A DNA stretch of 36,801 bases from assembly GCA_022925895.1 (NCBI GenBank), contig JAKSYS010000628.1, positions 1-36,801 on the forward strand. Direction: 5' to 3'. Under the pieces are notes generated by a model. That model was not told the DNA's origin and did not search any database. It saw only the letters and a program-made list of their open reading frames with translations. Made by a program: the position numbers and the translations under genes. The stretch's first letter is position 1. Each line of letters opens with the position of its first letter. Positions 1 through 10,015 of this stretch are shown piece after piece. This stretch comes from Fragilaria crotonensis. Its lineage: Eukaryota; Bacillariophyta; Fragilariophyceae; Fragilariales; Fragilariaceae.

Positions 1-90
1 GGAACATCGCAGCCGCAGGCCGCGACATCTCAAAGTGACGAAACTCAACCTATCGTCGTGGATTTAACTGAATTTCTTTACCGCCAATAG
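1..90 (+). CDS. 3' end of an unidentified gene (partial)
   Basis: Frame 1 is open from the window edge to a TAG at 88-90, giving 29 residues. They are Gln/Ser/Thr-rich and then contain PIVVDLTEF before a short tail. The IVVDLT stretch looks like a SUMO-interaction motif (hydrophobic core followed by acidic/Thr residues). The upstream part of the gene lies outside the window, so neither family nor function can be assigned. The base composition is more even than in the GTAC-rich DNA that begins right after the stop. It could also be a chance open frame, since 29 codons is short. Confidence 0.4.
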   Translation, partial: GTSQPQAATSQSDETQPIVVDLTEFLYRQ

Positions 91-109
91 CGTAAAGCAT
101 AACCCCACC

Positions 110-320
110 CCAGTGTACCGGTACAAGTACTACCTGGTAGCTAGTACTAGAGTACCTGGTGCTTTCTTAATCTGCACTCTCGCATGAAACCGTGTACTGC
201 AGTACTGTAAGAGCTCTCGTACTGTACTTAGTATAATTCGTACTTCGTACACTGTGCATCGTTGTGCTACCATCGCGTATCGTTGGTGCTCGTAGACTTC
301 GTACTTTAAAATTTTAGTGG
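110..320. repeat. GTAC/AGTACT-rich island
   Basis: This stretch is packed with overlapping palindromic words (GTAC, AGTACT, TAGCTA, CTGCAGTAC). Similar islands recur near 12270-12390, 12715-12790, 17055-17150, 24005-24210, 29085-29410, 30660-30950, 31370-31500 and 36350-36620. It is not a simple tandem repeat: the words are shuffled and no fixed period is visible. No gene is seen inside. Confidence 0.6.
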
Positions 321-349
321 AACCTGAAATCCTGATCTCTAGTTCATCT

Positions 350-1560
350 TGCTTTCGTTTCGTCATGGTCTAATGCGCACAACAACATCCTCCATTGCAG
401 GTGACACAAAGCTATTCACCATCACTTTCATGAGATGTTCAATGAGATGCAAGGTGAGGCTGCTTGAGTTGGTGTTATGTGAAGTACGCGCACAGATGTA
501 TGCTCATGCTCGCTATGAGAGCTTTCATGCAGTCTCTGTTGTGAGGACATCTCTGCTTGTACATTCTTTCACTAACACCTGGATAGATGCCCTTCCCATT
601 TTAGAATTCAGTGGCATTCTGTGGTATGCGCCTTTGCTATCCCCCAGATAAACTTGATTCCTTCTCCAGCCATTATGACATGGGTCTTCAGAGCTATCAG
701 AACAGAGACACCAAGCGTATGCCAACATGCTGCAATGATGTCATCTCTCCAGCAAAATCAAGGCAACAAGCCATCAAATACTTCAAGCACTAATTCTCTT
801 CTCCTTCAATAATGCCACCATCCTCATTATCTTTTGGAATATCCATAGTTTTTGTCTATTTGGTTGGTATTGATCCATGTGATCACTCACACCAAACTTG
901 AAGGGGACCTTTGGCTGACCAGTCAAAAAGTTATCGCTTTTCTGCTCAACTCTGAGATCAACATTTGCAATCTGTTGCAGTTCTATCAATATTGGTAGTG
1001 CTTGCTTAGCTAATGTTGCATTGGTAAAGATCAGCAGATTGAAGCTCCTCAGCAACTGTCTTGTTGTCTTACATTTTTGTGTGTGTGGTGGAGCCAGTAG
1101 GATAGGGTCATAATGGTGTGTACTATTCTCTGGTGACATCCAGAATAGCATCTAAGGGCTAGAGAGGTATTTTCAAGCAAAATAAGAGCCGGACAAATGT
1201 ACAAGTTTCCCAGCATTGCTGAGGAACCAAATAGCTCGGTATGCACTGAGAGTAAATAGCTTTTATTGTGCACTGCAATACTTCATGAAGTAATGCAGAG
1301 GATGCTTCAATGGAATCTGAGCTTTTATGCTGTCACTCTGAGGAAAAATATGTTGCACTTCATTTATCAAAATCTCATCAAACTGCAATGCAAGAACAGC
1401 AAGGCATACATTAGTATACATCGGAATGCAGTCATAATTTTGATCATTATTTCCACATATGCACCTTCTACATATGGTGATTTTAAACCTTTGTTGCAGC
1501 AAAAAAATATTATTTTTCATCAATTAATACTACATATTCTCAGATGTCCTAGTAATGTTT
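350..1560 (-). pseudogene. Degenerate minus-strand coding relic, possible mobile element
   Basis: Minus-strand reading shows successive coding-like blocks in different frames. One covers 1523-1263. A better one covers 1151-783, including the stretches LPILIELQQIANVDLRVE and FGVSDHMDQYQPNRQKLWIF. A third, 728-525, ends in VKECTSRDVLTTET. Residue composition is protein-like, with amphipathic helices and few low-complexity runs, but stops separate the blocks and no start or splice structure joins them convincingly. I do not recognise a domain with certainty. The end of the block recalls accessory transposon proteins, but this is a weak resemblance. Plus-strand open frames over the same DNA look like shadows. 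Confidence 0.3.
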
Positions 1561-1602
1561 TCCAAGTTGACGGCTGTGCTGTTTTGTTGTTATGTGTCCT
1601 AG

Positions 1603-2827
1603 TCTGACTTTTCATCGAACTCATCAAAGCACTGGAAATCCGGTGGTTTCGTGTTTGATCTTCGTGCCGCCGTCACCTTCGGCGACCCTTTAAACCGAAG
1701 TGGGTCAGGTCGCATCAAGACGCCAATATCGCATATGATAAACTACCCCCTCGCTGCGCGTCTGAATATCGACGCCGATTTTTTGGCGACGCGTTATCGT
1801 CAACGTGGTCGGCTTCGAGCAAAAGAGATGCTCGACCATAGAACGGATCAACAGGTTTCGGTCTTTATAAATGGAGTACCAATCACAAGCCAATATGACG
1901 ACTGTGCCCGGTTTCACATCAATGGATACCACTACCGGAATTACGTACAGCACTTAAACGGTTGGGACAACTCGACTTGGGACGCCATCGATTTCCACAC
2001 TTTCGGGAACCATTTTAAAAGGCTGAAACCAACGATCCGGAGCCAACACTTCAAACTTATCCATGGCCAACTTCCTCTGGGGGGAACGAAGATATCGAGA
2101 AGCAAATGTGAAAGATGAATCGCTGAAACGCTGTCCATGCTGCCGGGCTGAGGAGGAAACGCAACATCATTTTATGCGCTGCTCATTAAACCCGTCCTTT
2201 CAGACAAGCCTCAATACCCTTCGGTCAGACATCCTGGTTGCTGATGACGTCCATCCTGTACGATATCGCTTGGCAGACGGCTTCAGTCATTTCTCACGCA
2301 GTGCGACACAGTATTCTCCTCTAACGTCTCGATACCCCTCCCATTTCCAGGATATGATCCGCGAGGCGATGGCGACTCAAAACTCAATAGGATGGCCACA
2401 TTCAATGAAAGGATATCTTGCCAAGCAGTGGGGCATCCTCGCTCAATATCACATGGACCATACCGGCAGGGACCACATCAAGGGGGCAAAGCGTATGAAG
2501 CAGATTGTATGCGCACTCAGCTCCCACATTCGACGCTTATGGCTTTCGCGGAAAGAAGTCCTCCACTCACCTAATGCCGATCAGACTTTGGATAGTATTC
2601 GATCAGCCGAGTCAGCGGAGATTCACTACTATCACAGTAGACCACATCTACTGCGCACTGGCGATCAACATTACTGTAACCGTCCTCTACCTGTTATATT
2701 GGCTGCGAAACCAGCTACACGTCGCAGGTGGCTACGTAAGGTTAAACAATCGTCTGCCGAACTGACGAAGGATGGTACGCACCAGACTCCTCACAAATTA
2801 TTTTCGCATACAATGAGGACTCTTTAA
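1603..2827 (+). pseudogene. C-terminal part of a LINE-type reverse transcriptase (zf-RVT tail), frameshifted
   Basis: The frame opens after a stop at 1600-1602 and runs to 2118. It then continues in the next frame from about 2084 to a TAA at 2825-2827, about 400 residues in all. The break sits exactly at a six-G run (2079-2084). Removing one G joins HFKLIHGQLPLG to ERRYREANVKDESLKRCPCC. The Cys-x2-Cys-x9-His-x4-Cys pattern (CPCCRAEEETQHHFMRC) is the zf-RVT zinc-binding module found at the C-terminus of many non-LTR retroelement polymerases. The catalytic RT palm (YxDD) is absent, so the copy is 5'-truncated, as is usual for LINEs. The basic region after the zinc module fits nucleic-acid binding. 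No poly-A tail is obvious. Confidence 0.6.
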
Positions 2828-3019
2828 AGATAACACATTCTCGCGGGCAACCGCTGGAAGAGGGTACACAGCAGCGGCCTACCGGCCGCTGCGTGGTGCT
2901 AACCCTTATAATTAGTTCACGTTTACGTTTATGGTTTTGTGTTTGATTATTTATCTTCGCCGTGAAGAGATATGTCGTGTCCACTGTCTCAGCATTGCTG
3001 ATAGCATTGATACACCTCT
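2828..3019. other. Non-coding spacer with a strong GC hairpin
   Basis: No gene is seen. A perfect 9-bp inverted repeat with a 4-nt loop (GCAGCGGCC / GGCCGCTGC) lies at 2871-2892, just downstream of the RT-like stop, so it may belong to the 3' end of that element. The rest is AT-rich. Confidence 0.5.
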
Positions 3020-3029
3020 TTGTTGAAGG

Positions 3030-4802
3030 TCATACCCCACCTGCCAGTTGAATGCTTTCCGCAATCAGCTTTGATAATCCCTGCCTTGTACTATACAGAG
3101 ACTGCACCGTGCAGAGTTGGACCCCCTGGTGGCGGTTCGACCGTCGCTGAGGCCGGAAGTGGCAGCCACGACGCCGACATGTGGAATGAGCCCCATTACA
3201 AGTCTCGCAGCAGTTTGTGGAAATCTGGCAACTCTGGTGCCGACACCGCAATGGCACAACCGCCCCCGCCCAACTGCAGCACCTGCAGATACTCGTGCAC
3301 GGTGACCTGCACGTGTCTGAGCACGTGTGTGGGGTATACCTCTGCCCATCATGGTGTGCCCATGAGCGCTTGGTGCTGCCCCAAATAGCAGCCGTTCGTG
3401 AAAGGCGCAGGAGAGGAGCCACAGACAGCGAACAAAGGGGTTGGGTGTGCCTGGACCTTGAAACAGGGCGTGAGTCAGCAGCACAGCGAACTGCTGCAAC
3501 AGAAGGCTAACCTGGTGTAGATCCCGCATCCTTAGTAGTTTTGCGTTCTCCCTGATGTCTTGGATGTTGGAGGACAAGGATGCGTTAGCCACCCTTGGTC
3601 CAACTGATTGGCCACCATGATGTGGCCAAGCGCACGGTAGTGATCCTGCGCTCCCATGTAGACAACCAAGAAAGGTTGGCAGCTAGCCAGCGGTGAGATC
3701 GTCAGGGCCATTACCGGCAAAGTTAAGGCTTGACAACATCTGTTTGATACCAGTGGTCACCACTGGACAATATAAGTCTGTGGTGAGACCACACCCAATG
3801 CAAACCCAGGTGAGCTCCTGCTGAATGGTAGATTGTTGCTCCCTTTGGCTCCATTATCAAGCCGTAGTACCTACAGGGGGGCAAGTTTCTCAACAGTCGC
3901 CACCTGGCAAGAATATTGTAGAAGTACCGGGTAAGTTTCCCGGTAGGATTCCGCCACGCCTCGCGCTTTGCGTGCGTTTTGCACGGATCCTTCTACATTC
4001 TCCGCGAGTAGCTGCATCGCAGCTGTCATCTGGTCTAGGTTGTGTTGCGTCACATTCCCTCCTAGTTGCCCTGGGAGATTGGATGTGACCTTCGCTGCGA
4101 CGTAGTTGCTCACGGCTTCCGGTACTAGCAGTAGGAGTGCTGGGTAACAATTCAATACCGCGGGTAGTGCCGCCAGCTGCCTCCCCAGTTCCGCCCCGTG
4201 CGGTACACGCAACCCTTAGCCACGCCACGATATCCGCGCACGCTTTGAGGTTTGAGGGCCCCGTCCGCCTCCATTATCCCATACAATTCTTGATAGTACG
4301 CAATGGTAGGTACCCCAGCATCGCAATGCACCAGCAAGCTCGCTGCATACTATTGGGTGGGCACCACTTGTGTGATGCGAAGGCGCACGAGCCCGGAGCA
4401 TCCTCCGCTACATACGGTCCTAGCATGGTGCCAGGTGGCGCTCCCGTTATCTGGTCCAGCATTGTGGCCACTGTTGGCACCCGTACTCCTGCTGCACCAA
4501 TGTGGGAGAAGTGCCTATTGTTGATCTCGACCACAGCAGGGACTTGGGCGGCTCTGACATCACCCAAGAGTCCCATGCTTATGTCGGCTATTGTTGTTGC
4601 CTCTCCCTCCCCAGGGAGCTCCAAATACCGCATCATTCCATGCAGGATTTGCACTTCCACACCGGTTGTATCCGTGGTATGTGCGAGGCATAAGATGGCC
4701 ATATACCGCCGGTTGCTGAGAGCTAACGCACGTCCGTTCCTTCTCGAGACTCGTCACGGGAGTCGGTCGCTCGCCGGTTCCCGCTATCTCGTGTGTACCC
4801 AT
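3030..4802 (-). pseudogene. GC-rich minus-strand coding relic broken by many frameshifts (gag-like?)
   Basis: Minus-strand open frames overlap in a staggered series: 4802-4560, 4702-4274, 4337-4152, 4212-3871, 3720-3532, 3592-3065 and 3422-3030. Where they overlap, one frame continues the protein-like text of the previous one. For example, one frame ends at TIKNCMG where the next reads GIMEADGALKPQS; another reads GAELGRQLAALPAVLNCYP and on into a Val/Ala/Gln-rich helical segment. This is the signature of a single long ORF with indels. The alanine/proline-rich helical composition without catalytic motifs resembles a retrotransposon gag-like or capsid-like protein; no RT or integrase is adjacent. 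The GC content is clearly higher than in the AT-rich DNA that follows. The identity is an inference. Plus-strand frames here, including a long one at 4137-4907, are antisense shadows. Confidence 0.4.
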
Positions 4803-4804
4803 CC

Positions 4805-5998
4805 GACGGGGTTAGTTAACCCTGTATTTGCTCATTACAGAAACAGCTATTACTTGCAAGTTGTCCGTTGGACTGGAAACCTGGGCAGTGGCTCAAGAAC
4901 TTTATGAATGTGTATGGTTTCAAAGCACAGTATCTGAATAATGTTTATCATCAAGAAACAAGAGTTTTTCGGCATCAATTTTCTTTACCCTCAAATTTTT
5001 TCATGTCATTTCAGATGTTGTCCAGCTGTAGAAGTAATACCAGATGCTACGTGAAACCCACGATTCTGACACACCGTGAAGGCCTTCGTTTTGATCATGT
5101 TCTCGACAAATTCAAACAAAAGTAAGGCGACCATTGTGTTTCAAATACATTGAAGTGTTGTTTCTAAACGTGAAACTTGTCCTCATTTTCTTTATTCAAG
5201 CAACAGTACTCAATTATAGAGAGACATCAAATCAGAAGAAAACTACGTAGAAGAAGCAATCGTAGAATATATACTGTAGTCTACGGTGGATGAATTGATT
5301 TCTGTCCCAATTCTTTTAGATCGTGTGTTTCCTAAGATTGAAACAACTTAGGTTATCATCATCTTCAGTATACTTCTAATGGTTATGCAGCATGCCGGAT
5401 ATCTGACCAGCTTCTTGAACTATTCTCAATGGATAATTGAAATGAAAGAGGAACCTCAACGGACAATTTCTTGACAGAAATCGTGTAGAATATATACCAA
5501 GCTTTTCGAAAAATTCACCACATCGACAGATTTTGTATGAACTGTCAGAAGATGATTTTGCCACACAATACTTAAAGAGTGAGGATGCCAGATACTTTGA
5601 TAAGTAGTTGGGCATCGGTCACTCAGGATGTTTGTTGGATATCTCAATTAGGCATAGCATAATTGAATGAAAATGGACTTCAAAAATTAAAACCTGTTTT
5701 GACCATACGTAGAACATGTACCACACTTCACGCAACATTGCATCCCTTTGTCGGAGACTGATTGGGGATGAAAAACTCAAGTATCGAGCTTTTCTTCCTA
5801 TCAGTGACTTCCACTGAAGATGAAGAAAAGGAAAATGGATCAAATGAACACTGATAAGGGGCATTATTCTTTTCACTTTGTGAATGCAATTGGAACATCT
5901 TTTTCAGTGGACTGTAGTATAAAATGTACAGAAAAGCGTCATGCACACGTACGAAAATGATGGGGTTAATTAAGGCAAACGACGGGGTCAGTTAACCC
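4805..5998. repeat. AT-rich non-coding block bounded by an 18-bp direct repeat
   Basis: GACGGGGTTAGTTAACCC at 4805-4822 recurs with one mismatch (GACGGGGTCAGTTAACCC) at 5981-5998. It is itself near-palindromic around GTTAAC. The 1.16 kb between the copies is AT-rich and holds no supportable gene. GTAGAATATATAC occurs twice in it (about 5263 and 5482). Another GGGGTTAATTAA word lies at 5962-5973. The block may be an insertion that duplicated its target, or a pair of related element ends. Confidence 0.4.
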
Positions 5999-6894
5999 CA
6001 TGGCCCCGGGTGGGTAGACACTAGGTGAAGCAGAAACTTGCCACTACTCGCCCCGCCGCTTCAGCCCCCCCCCCCAACTTGGGGACCTCTGGTGGCGTAG
6101 AGTTCGCGGTAGTTCCGAGGCGTCCTGTCCAAGTTGACCTGTAGCAGTTGTGCCATAGTATGATCGCGGATACGCTCGTACGCACGGTGTGCCGGCAGCG
6201 ATGTCAACGAACAAGTAGTAAGAAGATCCCGTCTAGGTTCATGCTCGTCCCTCCAACTAGCGCCGCTACACTCGTAGACAATGGTTGAAACCGTTCAACC
6301 CAAAGGAGTGACTATCGTTTGCTGTGCAGTTCAACGCGTCGATTGAGCGGAGTGACTGTCCGTCCGTCGCTTCGTCTTTGCACCCGTCTACAGTTACGCA
6401 ACCGCTGTCGTTCGTTATTACCTGGTACCAGGTACTAGGTAGTACTATTCCTACCCGAGCACAGCGTAATAAATGTCAGATCGTTCTCTACGATCTCGTT
6501 GAAAGAAAGACGCCATCGACGTACATACGGTGTACTGCATCCTCTACGACGCCCATCCTACAAGGACAAACATACGGCACAATTGTACTGTGGACCCTCG
6601 ACTCTCGACCCGAATTCGGAATGTCGGAAGGCGAAATACTAGTCGTACGTCCCACGTCACCGAAGCTGCGATGAGAACTTTTACGATCGACTCACAGGCT
6701 CACAATCACCGCTGTAGCCGGCAGATGCCAACAGAGATCAGACATGACGAATTTCGCGGTCAGATTTTAGAATGTACATATGATACAGACTACAGACATC
6801 CTAGAACTCGCATCTGACTGAAGAAACGACGCACACAATGACAAGAGCCATATCTGATAGAGGCAGTCGTTCAGATCAGCGAAAGGCCGGGCCT
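5999..6894. other. Intergenic region upstream of the plastid membrane protein
   Basis: No gene is supported. The left part is GC-rich, with an 11-C run at 6065-6075, and may be the 5' side of the broken minus-strand element. A short GTAC cluster lies at 6421-6450. Open frames at 6324-6674 and 6530-6817 have no recognisable content. The last 100-200 bp presumably contain the promoter and 5' leader of the gene starting at 6895. Confidence 0.4.
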
Positions 6895-7652
6895 ATGCTT
6901 CTGGTCGCAATTATTCTTGGCTGGACATGCGGGGTGGCGTCTGGATTCGCCTGTTCTCTTTCGAGGTTTACAGTTCACTCGATATTGACCCATCGCAACC
7001 TAGTCGCCGCCGTTCCGAAGGCTTACGCTGGGTATAAGGACACTCATCGACCGAGACCACTTCTCATGTCGAGTGAAGCGAAAGACCCAGATGATGGAAC
7101 TGCCACGGACGAGAATATCACCCCGCCACATGATTATCAGGGGTGGGTCGATGAGCTGTTGGAAAAGTCGTCGTTCTTCCCGAAGTTTCAACCGAAAGAA
7201 CAACGAAAGCTCCCCCCTCTGTTGGTCGAAGACAACCAACTGCTCCTCTACGACATTGTCTTGCTTCTCAACTTGACAGCGTCAATTTCTTTCTGGGTGA
7301 TTCACCGCCTGTCCTTTGATTACATTTCAGCAGCTCTCAGTGAAGGGTCTCTGATGTGCATTCTTTGGATTATTTGCGGCCTCTTCAATGGAGCATTTTT
7401 ATTTTCTGCCGTAGACGGGCATTACAACCCGTCCGATGAACGCGCCGGGCCGAAGGCTGCAGGCATGCTGGGATTGCATACGTTTATCAATACCGCGAGT
7501 CTTCGAGTGGTGGCCTTAATATCGGCAGTTCTTGAACACAGAAAAGTGGGTGCGGTACCTGAGAAGACTTGGTTCCTTTGGAGATCGCCTTCGGGCTCGT
7601 ACTTTTGAGCATGTGGAGGCTCTTGCATTCGTGCTTCACTCCGCGCGTGTAG
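6895..7652 (+). CDS. Plastid-targeted multi-pass membrane protein of unknown function
   Basis: I chose the ATG at 6895 rather than an upstream in-frame ATG at 6838. It puts a hydrophobic signal (MLLVAIILGWTCGVASGFAC) at the very N-terminus, ending in an ASGFA motif reminiscent of the diatom plastid ASAFAP cleavage site. A hydroxylated, basic stretch follows as a likely transit peptide, then an acidic soluble segment with the sequence GWVDELLEKSSFFPKF. Three hydrophobic segments follow, at about residues 117-140, 145-168 and 194-212. The main frame stops at 7608. A change of frame near 7560 (a GAAGA stretch) instead reads LVPLEIAFGLVLLSMWRLL, a fourth hydrophobic helix ending at TAG 7650-7652, which is probably the true C-terminus. 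Family and function are not recognised; a thylakoid or plastid-envelope role is inferred only from targeting. It is convergent with the FCP gene, with 252 bp between stops. Confidence 0.6.
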
Positions 7653-7904
7653 CGCACATTCGTAGGGGGAAGCTGAAACTACGATATCAACTCGGGAGAC
7701 AACGTTCACAAACCGGTTTCCCAAATGTATTGTACCTAAAATTTAAGCCAATAAATTCGTTACAAGTATCTGAGAAGAGAATCGCTGAGTTACGCACATT
7801 CTCGGAGAACGAGTCTGAAGGTCGCAGCAAAGCATCGGTCAGCACCATTTCCATTCCATAGAAGAGAAAATAACTGGAAAGATTTTGGACTTCCGCCGAG
7901 GAAT

Positions 7905-8590
7905 CTACTGAGCTCCGAACAGATCCATAAGTGGAACAGACCCTGGGATGGACTCGAACGCGAACATGGATGCCATGGCGATCATGGCAGCACGGCCGTT
8001 TGTGGTCTCAACGAGCTTGTAGCGTTCCAGTTTCTCAGGGGAAAGTCTAGCCTTGAAGCCCCAAGGGTCAAAACCCAAGTTGCCCGGCTCCTTGGTTGAT
8101 AGACCCTTCCAGTTATCGCCTGTGTGGCCGACAGACTCACCCTCCGCAATGGCGATGAAAGAAGGATAGCTCGAATACTCCTGGCTGCTCAGAAGCAAAA
8201 CTCCGAGTGCTTTGGTCAATCTGGCTCCACAGGTGCACCAGGAAGTGCATGCCAAGTCCCAAACCACCCTGGCATTCGCTGGTAAGATAAGTGGACAGCA
8301 ATTACACCAGCTGGATACGCCGCATCACAAGTACTTACCTCATGAGTGGCCCAGATACCAGTCCAAGCGAGCATGCACATACGTCCTTGCTTGATCTCAG
8401 ACTCTTGCAAGTACTGTTTGTGTGGGAACATGGTAGGGAAGGTGTCGAACGACTCCCCAGTTCCGAGCTCTCCAAGGCTCAAAGGGTCCCATGAAAACAA
8501 GGCAGACTTCTGGACAGGGACAGCCTGTGGGGCAAAGGCTGCTGCCGAAGCGGAAAGAGCGAGAGCGAGAGCGGCAGAAAGCTTGACCAT
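7905..8590 (-). CDS. Fucoxanthin-chlorophyll a/c-binding antenna protein (FCP/LHC)
   Basis: This is a thylakoid light-harvesting apoprotein that binds chlorophyll a/c and fucoxanthin. Exon 1 is 8590-8339, a GT-AG intron lies at 8338-8269 (70 nt, GTAAGT donor), and exon 2 is 8268-7905. The N-terminus is a bipartite plastid presequence ending in the SAAAFAP motif, with expected cleavage before the Phe. Helix 1 carries the chlorophyll-binding ESEIKQGRMCMLAW motif. Helix 3 carries EKLERYKLVETTNGRAAM with its Glu/Asn/Arg ligands, followed by IPGSVPLMD. The length, about 205 residues, is normal for the family. In exon 2 two single-base losses break the frame about 20 nt apart: a CC where CCC is expected (8241-8242) and a G where GG is expected (8217). 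Together they shift the frame between GMHF, PGAPVEPD and TKALG. Both are at homopolymers, so a functional gene with sequence errors is the best reading. I cannot place the subfamily (Lhcf, Lhcr or Lhcx) securely. Confidence 0.9.
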
Positions 8591-8944
8591 GGTGAAATAA
8601 TCTAGAGACGATAATTAATCTGTTGTCTATCGGTGAGAAGCAGGAAGATTGATGCACCCACACACCCACACGCCACTTCAGGCATCTGCTGGTACGTGGA
8701 TCTGCGTAAAGAAGATCGCAAGGATCAGCTTCAATTTCGGACCAATTCGACTCAATTCTTCGTTCGGCGTTCATCGTCTGTCTCAATTTCCCTGGGCACC
8801 CTGTCTCCCACCTCACAACAATTGGACACACAGCCTGTACCACTCTACCAGCCATTCGCCATGTGCCGTCATCTACACGTAGCCACGTCAAACGCGTTCA
8901 CCACAGCCAGCCCTCTTCCCTCTGCAGCTACTACTACCACATAA
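8591..8944 (-). promoter_or_regulatory. FCP upstream region with a TGACGT element
   Basis: This is the 5' flank of the antenna gene. ACGTCA at 8885-8890 (TGACGT on the coding strand, about 295 bp upstream of the ATG) matches the core of CRE/bZIP-type elements known to mediate CO2/light responses in diatoms. A second ACGT (CTACACGTAG) lies next to it. An inverted-repeat element begins at 8945, so the private promoter is at most about 350 bp. Open frames here on both strands are not gene-like. Confidence 0.35.
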
Positions 8945-9492
8945 AAGTGCCTGGAGCCGTTACTTTCACCCCGTTGTGGACTAAAGATATCTTGCTCAAA
9001 AAATGCTTTGATTTCAATGTTCTAGGCTAGTATCCAGAACATTAATCATTCTTCTACAAGTGCAAGAATTGATGAAGTTGTTGCTGAACTTGTGACGCTC
9101 ATTTTAGCATTTATGTATCAGCTCCAGGCACTTCATTTAAATGTATACGCAGCTTAAGACATTTTTTAGGCATCGGTTGACGAGATTTTTCACCCCATTC
9201 GACTATGATTTTTTGTACTCGTTTTCTACTGCTACAGAGTTTTTCCCTATTGGTGGTACGCGATCAATGGGGTGAAAACCCGAAGGGGTGAAAGATTGCG
9301 AGCCCTCAACTTCCAGTGATGTTTACAACACCAGTTTACTAATTGGTTTGTTCACCACTCCAGTAGACTTTGTTGTACTGCATATCAGAGATCAAAACAG
9401 CCAAAGCAAGTGCCATTGATTTCTTGAAATTGAGTGACTTCTTTGTATGAGGCGAGGAGTAAAAAAAACCCATTTCACGGCTCCAGGCACTT
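8945..9492. mobile_element. MITE-like element with 16-bp terminal inverted repeats
   Basis: AAGTGCCTGGAGCCGT at 8945-8960 is repeated perfectly in inverse orientation at 9477-9492. The 548-bp interval has no coding capacity and further nested inversions. CTTTCACCCC (about 8963) pairs with GGGGTGAAAG (9285-9294). TTTTCACCCCATT (about 9187) pairs with AATGGGGTGAAAA (about 9266). A third copy of the terminal motif (GCTCCAGGCACTT) sits internally at 9121-9133, which suggests a nested or rearranged copy. Size and structure fit a miniature inverted-repeat transposable element. I could not see a convincing target-site duplication. Confidence 0.6.
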
Positions 9493-9520
9493 CTTAGGTG
9501 GTACCCACATCTAAGGGCAC

Positions 9521-10015
9521 CGATACGTAGGATAAAAATATATCCGAAATCTTTGTTTTCAGAACGAGGTCTATTTTTTAACGTATATATTTAGCATTTT
9601 TGTTGTAAATCGTGTTGAGGTACGCACAGTTTTGCGTATTCCTGAGTATACAACAACGTAATCCTGATATATGCAATGCATATTCCTGAATAAGTTTTTC
9701 ATCTTTATTAAAGAATGACTCAAGTGAATACGTTTATTTACAACCGGAGTCCTGTGAAATTATTGCATATACATTTAGCTCAATGATTACGTATTACCCG
9801 ATATCTGCTTTTCAGGTTGATGTTATTTATGACAAAGTGTTCCTGAGTTGGCGTGACGCGTTCTACGGTGTATTATTATCATCTATCTGCAAAGAACTAT
9901 GCGTTGTTAATAGTAACGGCTATTCATCTTTCTGAATCATTATAATGCATATTCCCTAAAACCACCACAGAACACAACGTTGTATCTCTCTAAAGCCACA
10001 CAACACGACGCATTG
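9521..10015. other. AT-rich subterminal region of the composite unit
   Basis: No gene is visible. Recurring words are ATTCCTGA (for example near 9638, 9682 and 9830 with one variation) and GCATAT/ATGCAT. The mirrored right-hand region (about 16200-16517) is also AT-rich and shares ATTCCTGA and GCATATG words, as expected of transposase-binding subterminal repeats. Confidence 0.4.

Noticed and set aside
1266-1607. 113-residue plus-strand open frame
   Set aside because: Hydrophobic, AT-driven text with no motif; the minus strand over the same DNA looks more protein-like.
2871-2892. GC hairpin as an intrinsic transcription terminator
   Set aside because: The window is eukaryotic and no T-run follows the stem; it is recorded only as a hairpin in the spacer.
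4137-4907. 256-residue plus-strand open frame
   Set aside because: It is antisense to the staggered minus-strand relic, has no recognisable motif, and its open length follows from GC-rich composition.
8397-8891. 164-residue minus-strand frame overlapping FCP exon 1 and promoter
   Set aside because: It is out of frame with the clear FCP exon, with Arg/Cys-rich text and no domain.
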